DNA from: Cotesia glomerata
Taxonomy: Eukaryota > Arthropoda > Insecta > Hymenoptera > Braconidae
DNA: 64,000 nucleotides
Assembly: GCF_020080835.1 (NCBI RefSeq)
Contig: NC_058163.1
Span: 13,628,287-13,692,286, forward strand
Direction: 5' to 3'
A program made the position numbers and the translations under genes. The notes under the pieces are model-generated. The model had not been told where the DNA came from and did not search any database. It was given only the letters and a program-made list of their open reading frames with translations. Positions within the stretch are counted from its first letter, which is position 1, and every line of letters starts with the position of its first letter. Positions 56,956 through 64,000 of this stretch are shown one piece after another.

Positions 56956-57907
56956 TGTTATATCCGGTATACCGTCTATAATACAGGGCCTCCCATTCCT
57001 GCCGAAAGGTGCAGCGTTTGCATATTTAAGGAATAGCAACCTGGACTGCGCGACAACTCACTCGTGGCTGAAGAATACACATTACCGCGCATCGTCACCT
57101 TATCGAAGGAACCAATTGTTTAATTAGTAGCCGCACTTAACGAATCGCAACCGAGGTGATAAAAGACGTGAACACTATAAATCGACAGCTTATTTACAAG
57201 GTAACAGTTCTGCCTTAAAGCCCGGGTGAGTCCTATACCCTAACACGTATAGGCAGACTTTAATTATTAAATTAATTAGTCGTCTTCCCCCTAATTATTC
57301 GTTTCGATTTCCTTAACGGTATTTCTGAGTTCTGTGATAGTGATTCTTCGAGCCACGATTTGTTTTGACGATAATCGAGATTCCCGCAGTTCCCGTGACC
57401 TGGTCCCACTCTCAAATTATTTTCTTCTTCTGTGAATTTATATACGAACTCATAAACTTTCAATCTTTGTTTTAAATTGTTACTAGTTAATAAGTGAATA
57501 GTGTAAGTTAAGACGTGTTTGCCCATAGGGCCAATTAAACAGAATATATATACTGAAAACTCGAATCGAAGTGTATCATCATTCCTAAATTAAGAACCTT
57601 CAACCTTCGACCTTCAATCTCCAGACAGCCGGAGGAAGGGAGAAGCCAAGCAGCGGAACTCAAAGGTACAAAGTCCAATCTAAGGCCGAATCGTCGTAGG
57701 AACCAGGATTCACAAAAGTAAGTGGAGGACAATTTATTATTTCCGAGGTCGGTTGTCTTATTCAGGGGGCCCTCTCCGGGGTTTTCACCTTTCACGGACC
57801 CATAAATAAAAACTTAACGACTCTTTCGTTAAGGAAATTCATCTGTTATCCGAACCTCCGTTAGCCTAGCTACCTAATTTTAAGATCATAATTTTTCGGA
57901 CATAACA
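56956..57907. mobile_element. Solo LTR (952 bp) in the tandem array
   Basis: Begins TGTTATATCCGG, ends CGGACATAACA, with GTTA duplicated at 56952-56955 and 57908-57911. Ends are nearly those of the LTR at 1389-2744. The frames at 57272-57795 have no domains. Confidence 0.82.
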
Positions 57908-58257
57908 GTTAACAATTAAAATTTTGTTTTCACAGTGTAGGTATCAAACGATTTAGAATTTCATGAATCGTACAGATATCCTATCGTGTGGATAAATTTT
58001 TTTTTTTTTAATTTTACTATTTGTTTAAAAAAATAGTTAGTTAATAATTAAAAATTTGTTTCCACAATGTAGGTATCAAACGTTTCAAAATTTCATGAAT
58101 CGTAAAGATATCCTATCGTGTGAACTTTTTTTTTTAATATTTCTATTTGTTTAAAAAAATAGTTAGTTAACAATTAAAAAATCGATTCGGCAATATAGCT
58201 ATGAATTGATTCCAAATTTCCAAATGAGTTAATCAACTTTCAGAAATTTGATTTTTT

Positions 58258-58372
58258 TCATGAAGAGCTCAAAAACTTCGTATATAGGTGCAATTTTAGG
58301 CATCCAGGTATTAACGAAATCAGCGGAAAGTTGCAGAGATGGCCTTTAGGGTCAACCGTTTTCCTAATTTTT
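58258..58372 (+). repeat. R1 repeat, 3' fragment
   Basis: GAGCTCAAAA, then GTGCAATTTTAGGCAT and GGATGGCCTTTAGGGTC..CCTAATTTTTT, match the R1 end at 490-595. Inserted within a tandem unit. Confidence 0.7.
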
Positions 58373-58618
58373 TTTTAATTTTTCCATTTGTTAAAAAAAA
58401 TTGTTAGTGAATAATTAAAAACTTGTTTCTACAATGTAGGTATCAAACGATTCAGAATTTCATGAATCGTGAAGATATCCTATCGTGTGGATAAAATTTT
58501 TTTAAGAAAATTTTCCTATTTTTCTATTTAAAAAAAAAATAGTTAGTTAACAATTAAAAATTTTTTTCCACAATGTAGATATTAAACGATTAAAAATTTT
58601 ATCAATTGCGAAGATATC

Positions 58619-60395
58619 CTATCTTATGAATTGAAATGCATTATTAAATTCGAACTTCTTAATTATTGCATGATGAATGCCATTGCAATGGCATGCAGTT
58701 AAACATTCACACTCTGTAATTTTAGTAAAGCAATAAATCCTGCCAAAACGAGGTGTGCCCGTGTTATCAATATACTGCACATCAGATGATATTGTCTTTA
58801 AATCACATGAATATTGATCTGAGATATACAATATACCGTCCTTTAATAATCGACAATATTTCTTGATGTTTCGGATGGGTAATAAATGATGTACTGCACG
58901 ATGTAAAAACTGCGGAAAGTCATCGAAATAGCTATATGTCCCAACACTATAACAATGTCTAAATAACTTTTCACAAATTTTTACTCCATATTTCCTAGAA
59001 ATACAAAAATCTCTTACAGGTCCATCGGGTAATTGTTCTTGATATTGTTGCATTCGAAGAACCTGACCGTGTGTGCTTGCGATTTGCGAATCAATATGCT
59101 TCGTACCATGGATTAATTTTAAAAACTGTCCATTTAAATCTTCAAACACGTAGCAAGAAGTCGACCATAAAGGTCCAATCCTACGAACCAATTCCGGTAA
59201 ATAAAGGAGTGAATGCACATTGATAGAGCAATTTTGAAGTCCATAGAGTGTTTCAAAATCATGGACGAATTTATTTAATAAAATTTGTGCGTTGTCAATC
59301 ATTTCATTGGATATGCTGTCAGCAGTTAGATATGCAATACTTGTAATTAGTAACATAAAATGTTCGAAATAAATATTTTGCATTATGCCAGACAAAACTG
59401 GAAGTGAATAATAAAAAAACCACATTCTTAATTCTGAAGCTTTCCAGTGAGTTAATTCTTGTAAGGTTTGAGGCAATCGATGGACAAATTTCGGTGGCTT
59501 TATGCTTGTCAATCGCTCATTAATCACTTCAATTACAGGGTACAGTGAATAATGAAAGCTACTGTAAGCACTATCGAACCATAAAGACAAGAGTTTTTTC
59601 ACCACGCCATTATCAACGCAATGCATTTTATCAATTGCCGTTCCAGCGATAAAATCTGGTATTATATTCGACAAAGCACATGGTCCTTTTACACCAAAAT
59701 GTTCTTTATTATTCAATAGTGCTAAGTTGCCATACTCTCGAGACTGCTCCGATGTTTGCATACTTGGATTATTAGTAAATTTATAAACGTGAGTTGTTCC
59801 TCCTGTTGGACATCGATAACTTTCTCCAGGTTCTAAGCATACTGGGCAACCATAAAAACCATTGAATTGTTTAAAATTTAAGAAATGCGTTTTAGCTGGG
59901 TTATCACACGTACTAAATAATAATGCGGCTTGCACAAATATTTCTCGTCCGTCAGGTAAAATATAATTTGATCCTTCCAGAAGTTTTGTAAATTGTAAAT
60001 GTAGTTTGTCTATAAATAAATTTGCATCAAGCTTCTTATCACCGAACCATAGTCCAGCTAATATTGAATTATGCCGTTTAGTTCGTTCCTTGAAAGACAA
60101 TTCATTAATTGTAAAGAGGCCAAATGCTGATGTGTGATGATTTAGAAACCGGTACACCATCTGTGTACCACATAAATGATATTTTGTTTTGATTAGATAA
60201 ATAACCATTTCTTCTTAGGTTTGTGTAAAGAGAACCATCATAAACATCATTAATATTATTAAAATTTGCGTCCGGCTGACGGAAACGGTGCTGTAGTCGG
60301 TGATAAAATCCTGGTCTATTATACAGCTCGCGTAATTGTTCAGAAATAGATAGTGTAATAAAATGTGCTGGTTTAACAAGTAAATAATGAAAGTA
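58619..60395 (-). pseudogene. Tnp2-like (CACTA/EnSpm-type) transposase
   Basis: The main frame 60208-58619 (529 residues) shows the recalled blocks of Tnp2-like proteins. These are ILAGLWFG, CDNPAKTHFLNFKQFNG, a CPVCLEPG finger, GVKGPCALSNI, AIDKMHCVDNGVVKKLLSLWFDS, RIGPLWSTSCYVFEDLNGQ and IHGTKHIDSQIAST. The true N-terminus is in a neighbouring frame further up (HFITLSISEQL, DVYDGSLYTNL, WYTDGVPVFKSS, ISIWPL), so a one-base shift lies near 60115 and the Met at 60208 is not the real start. The upstream limit near 60395 is uncertain. There it abuts or overlaps the first recognised exon of the plus-strand BEN-like gene. Function: cut-and-paste transposition. Residues of the acid triad were not assigned. 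Confidence 0.75.
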
Positions 60396-63300
60396 AAAAA
60401 GTTACTGAAGATATTGAAGTACTAGTTTCTGACACTGAAGACATGGGAGCGTTACACACCTTTTTACCGGTGACAGGTAATGTTTATCTATATTCATATG
60501 TAGGCATTTTGCATTCTTTATTATTATAATTGTAATTATTTTTTAAGCAAAACATAATTATTTTTGTTTATATTTATACAGCTAGTGAAGAAAATAAAAA
60601 ATTTTTTAAACAAATTTACGCTGGCTTATCTGCAGCGTATCAATATCAGAATACGAAAATGTCGAAGGTATTTTCCCTTTTTACCGAGTATATTGCTGTT
60701 GTATTACAGTTATAATTGTTTTTCTTTCTTTCTTAATACATAAGCTACTGATTCATAATTTATATATTTTTTTTTGTTATTTTATAGATGATAAAAAGCT
60801 TCAAGGTAAATGGAGAAAATAAGGTATAGTATTTAAGTTTTTATTTGGAATAAGTATCTAATAAGTTTTCTTAATTCATGTTATTCGTCTTCAATGTAAA
60901 TTAAACAATAGTACAAGTCGATGAATTTAATTTCAGAAAGAAATTTCTCCGAATTGTCACATTTATTTCCCCATTAAATTGATTGAAAGCATTGAACAAA
61001 GTGCTGTAACAGAAACAGGTGTGATTGATTGGAAAAAAATATTGAAACTAGCTTTGATGGAAATCTATGGAAATAGCATTGCAAATTATAGTGCTATTGG
61101 TCGAAATAAAAACTCACGTCCGCCAATTGACCATGACATCTATGAAGGAATTTTTCGTGAGTATTTAAAAAATTTTTAACTTGAATGTTGCCATAGGCTT
61201 AAAAAATTAATATGTTTAAAAATCAAACATTAGTTTTTAGAATTTGAATTTTCCGGAGACTTTTAATTTAATTATACATTTTGGTTCATCCCATTTTAAA
61301 CCATTTATATCTTAAAATATTACACAGCTTCTATATTCAGTTAAACTGACTTGATATAACTTGTTAGATAATTTCGTTTCAAAGTTTACTCTTTTTAATG
61401 TTTTTTTTAGAATGGGTATTGTTGAAATCAAAAGAAAAAATTTCCAAGCATGATTACACGAACAAAATAACCAGCTTGATAGCCAATAAACGAGTGGCTA
61501 AATTGTCAAACAATAAATCACCGGAAATAAGTACTCTTACTTTATACAGGGTGTCCCAGAAGTAACGGACGCCATTGTAGCATCTGATGAAAAAAATAAT
61601 TCTGAGACGAAAAGTCCTTAGCCATTTTTTAATTAACCTCATAGATAATTAATTTTTTTTTTTTTTTTTTTTTATTTTAACCCCGCTTTTCAGACTTCTG
61701 TCTCGATGGGGGTCCGGCCGAGACCAGAAGGGGACTCCAGGCTGATCGGTACATTAAGTTTGGCAGAATAAGTTTGGCGGTATTACATACTTTTTCAGCC
61801 TGGAGAGTAATGCGGCGATGGGCCGACTTTGGGGAAACTGCACGAATTTGCCTGTGCCCCACCGGTAGCACAGGGCTTGGGGAAACCATCGAAAAACCCA
61901 AACCTGTACAGCCCGGCATGAGTTACGAGCACCGATATTCACTGAAAATTAAATTTCAGCTCACACCGGGATTCGAACCCACGCCTCACCAGTCCCAAGC
62001 AAGCATGACAAGCATTATACCGCTTAGCCATGGGACTGGCTTATAGATAATTAATTATTAATTAAAAATAACGTCTCTTTATTTGTTAGAGAAAAAGCTC
62101 CAGTGTCCAGTAAAATACGTGCCAAACAAAGACACAACTAACTGTATGACTAACTAGCTTCTATAGCTAACGTAGTCACTCATATTTACTTACACATTCA
62201 CACGTGCAAGCGTCTTCGTTTTGAACGCACTTGACTGGACACTAGTGCTCTCTCTCTCTCTCTAACGTATAAAAAGACGTTATTTTAATGAATAATTAAT
62301 TATCTATGCGTCTGATTGAAAAATAGCTAAGGACTTTTCGTCTCAGAATTATTTTGTTTATCAGATGCTACAATGGCGTCCGTTACTTCTGGGACACACT
62401 GTATAATAAATTTATGTGATATACTTTCAGTAAATTGAATATGATTTTACTAAATACTTTACATTTCCTTTAAGTTTCTGAGCTTGAACTACAATTCTTC
62501 CAAAAGGTCATTTCTGCAGTTGAAAAAGAAGACAAATGGCATCACAATTCGGATAATCATTTAAGTTTGATGAATTCGGTAAAATAAAAACTTACTTTTA
62601 TTTACAATTACTCTCAAGACCAATAGGATAATTTTTTGGTGTACTAAATTCCAAATGTTTGCTTTCAGGAATCACGTAATAGTTTTTCAATACCTGGAGC
62701 TACAAAGGTATGATTATATTTTATATTTTGTACTTAATATGTACTTAATACTTTTTCAACATTAAAATTTTTATTTACAGGCCCGAATTTCAGAAGAACA
62801 TAACATTTTTTTTCCAAAGTCTGCAATTGCTTATATTGAGAAGCAGAAAAGAGTGGGAATTCGAATTTATTAGATTGGAAGAATTTAGTTAAAGAAGCAT
62901 TGATACAGATTTACGGCAGTAATGTAGGTAATTTTTGTGCCAAAGGCAACGTAACATCACGAACACCTATTAATTCTCAATTGTTTGATGCATTATATAG
63001 TAAGTAATGAAGCCTAAAAAATTTTTTTATAATTTTATATTTTTGTTGAAAAAGTGGGAGTTTATACTGATGGAACTTTTTTTTTTGTTTTTAGCATGGG
63101 CTAATAGCCGTTCTGAAGAATTAATTACAGAAAAAGAATTTATTCAGCACATAAATAAAATTGCATCCAATAAAAGAAAAAATAAAAACTTTACATTAGC
63201 CAGCGAAACAACTATAACTACTGGTACCAGCGTCCAAAAATGCAGTTTAAATCCTTCGTCGCCTGGATCAAAACAGCTATATCCACCCAAAATTAAATCC

Positions 63301-63798
63301 ATGAACCGAGACTCTGGAGCTACTTACAATCAAGATTCAGATTCAACACCATCAACTGCTTCACCGTTGATATTTAACCAACATGATTCCTCGAGCATTC
63401 AGCAGGTCAACCCAGACCCTAGATATGACCACGATTTAGGTTTACGATCTACACAATCATCAACTGATTCATTGTTGATGCCTCGCCAATACGATTCATC
63501 AAATGTTCAGCAATGTTATTCGTATTCATCATATTCATCAGCTTCTTACCAGGATCAACATTTTAATTATTCGTACCGAGAAACTTATCCTGTAAGTACT
63601 CCTCATCAAAATATATTTGACAATAATTACTTACCTGTTCCGGGTGAAAGTAAATTTCAATGGCCATGTATGGATACAAGTGTTTCTGATGAAAGAAATA
63701 ACGTATTCATTTACTCCAGTCATGAAAATATTGACCAGCAACAAAACTATTCTAATATTATGCTAACTGATGAACAAAAAAATTACACTAATTTATGA
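60383..63798 (+). CDS. Multi-exon gene with two BEN-like modules
   Basis: Predicted exons, from GT-AG sites: 60383-60476 (start not found), 60582-60667, 60788-60823, 60937-61156, 61411 to about 61530, 62475-62579, 62669-62706, 62781-62999 and 63095-63798. Exon 4 encodes a BEN-like module (VIDWKKILKLALMEIYG, then SRPPIDHDIYEGIF). The eighth exon repeats it (LLDWKNLVKEALIQIYG, SRTPINSQLFDALY), but needs a one-base shift near 62850. Each is followed by an exon starting (E/T)W, so the module and the next intron were duplicated together. The last exon adds a Ser/Tyr/Gln-rich tail ending LTDEQKNYTNL. BEN domains bind DNA or partner proteins in chromatin regulators, and also occur in some viruses and transposons. 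The gene faces the Tnp2-like transposase and may be its accessory gene. The BEN call is from pattern recognition and is moderate. Confidence 0.55.
61547..62401. mobile_element. Foldback MITE with TA target duplication
   Basis: Starts CAGGGTGTCCCAGAAGTAAC and ends with the inverse ...CTTCTGGGACACACTG, flanked by TA (61545-61546 and 62402-62403). The arms (61547-61652 and about 62290-62401) are close reverse complements, and inner parts also pair (AAAATAACGTCT/AGACGTTATTTT, GTGTCCAGT/ACTGGACAC). TA duplication fits a Tc1/mariner-type MITE. It sits between exons of the BEN-like gene and is itself interrupted by a SINE. Confidence 0.88.
61653..62042 (-). mobile_element. tRNA-derived SINE inserted in the MITE
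   Basis: Read on the minus strand it begins AAGCCAGTCCCATGGCTAAG, with an A-box-like TGGCTAAGCGG and B-box GGTTCGAATCC in the first 80 bp. A GC-richer body follows, and it ends in 21 A bases (T-run 61653-61673). The 12-bp duplication ATAGATAATTAA flanks it (61641-61652 and 62043-62054). Length 390 bp. The frames at 61677-62046 are within it and are not genes. Confidence 0.92.
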
Positions 63799-64000
63799 TT
63801 TAATTAAGAAAATGTTTAAAATTTAAAAGAATATTTATTTGGTAATTTAGCATGATTATCTAATTTAGATAGTGAGTATTTTTAATGACCTCGAGACTGT
63901 TTATTATAGATATTTTTAACACTTAAAAATGCTCTGTTAAAAACATGGGTAAATTATTACTATTTTAAGAAATTAGTGTTTTGAATTTGTCTTTTTAATT
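63799..64000. other. Downstream of the BEN-like gene
   Basis: AT-rich 3' flank. No canonical AATAAA was identified with confidence. Nothing else is seen before the window ends. Confidence 0.4.

Larger units (their letters stand above)
56681..58618. repeat. ~120-bp tandem repeats beside the Tnp2-like gene
   Basis: Units share TAGGTATCAAACGATTC, AATTTCATGAATCGT, GATATCCTATCGTGTG and a TTTAAAAAAATAGTTAGTTA block. They appear near 56700, 56830, 57935, 58065, 58185, 58430 and 58560. Each has an inverted pair ACGATTC/GAATCGT. The array is broken by a solo LTR and by an R1 fragment (58258-58372), and runs up to the stop codon of the transposase. This position fits subterminal repeats of a CACTA-type element. 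Confidence 0.7.

Noticed and set aside
57272..57795. Two minus-strand frames of about 85 codons
   Set aside because: Inside a solo LTR, with no domain and no splice support.
61677..62046. Coding frames of 60-90 codons on both strands
   Set aside because: Entirely inside the tRNA-derived SINE.
60383..63798. Endogenous polydnavirus BEN gene
   Set aside because: BEN genes occur in some wasp viruses, but no other viral gene, excision motif or virus-like context is present. The transposase neighbour is a simpler explanation.

Overview
The window is eukaryotic, strongly AT-rich and almost entirely built of transposable elements and repeats. No ordinary single-copy host gene could be recognised. 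GT-AG introns, Helentron, P-type, PIF/Harbinger and copia elements, A+T-rich dispersed repeats and tRNA-derived SINEs point to an insect genome. A hymenopteran, perhaps a parasitoid wasp, is my best guess from the overall look of the repeats, but no gene here proves it.

Layout. 1-8.35 kb: a dispersed repeat (R1), a 90-bp tandem array split by a 1.36-kb solo LTR, MITE and foldback fragments, and an LTR-like stretch with two arrays of small hairpins. 8.36-14.1 kb: a complete DNA transposon with 8-bp target duplications, ~873-bp terminal inverted repeats and a multi-exon transposase of an uncharacterised family. 14.7-19.2 kb: a P-element/THAP9-type gene whose spliced exons give an uninterrupted frame of about 966 codons. 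19.7-27.2 kb: R1 copies in both orientations, tRNA-like repeats, a solo LTR inside a tRNA-like sequence, and foldback arrays. 28-46.2 kb: a second, decayed copy of the uncharacterised transposase, split by a 14.5-kb nest: a Ty3/gypsy element whose 5' LTR holds a non-LTR retrotransposon, which holds a Helentron (Rep, PIF1 helicase, endonuclease). 47.4-52.8 kb: a decayed Ty1/copia element unusually rich in the hexamer TAGATG. 53.7-55.1 kb: a PIF/Harbinger transposase pseudogene. 56.7-58.6 kb: ~120-bp tandem repeats carrying a solo LTR. 58.6-63.8 kb: a Tnp2-like (CACTA/EnSpm-type) transposase on the minus strand facing a plus-strand multi-exon gene with two BEN-like modules. That gene contains a foldback MITE that itself contains a SINE.

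Functional reading. The region records successive insertions, and their order can be read from interrupted elements and target-site duplications. Three signals deserve most attention. First, the uncharacterised transposase family with very long inverted repeats and 8-bp duplications. Second, LTRs carrying arrays of hairpins in which the loop is conserved while the stems change in a compensating way. Third, the TAGATG motif recurring through the copia element in two codon phases and as an intronic minisatellite. Many coding breaks are single-base shifts in A-runs, so some may be sequencing artefacts. In-frame stops in the gypsy and copia elements look like real decay.
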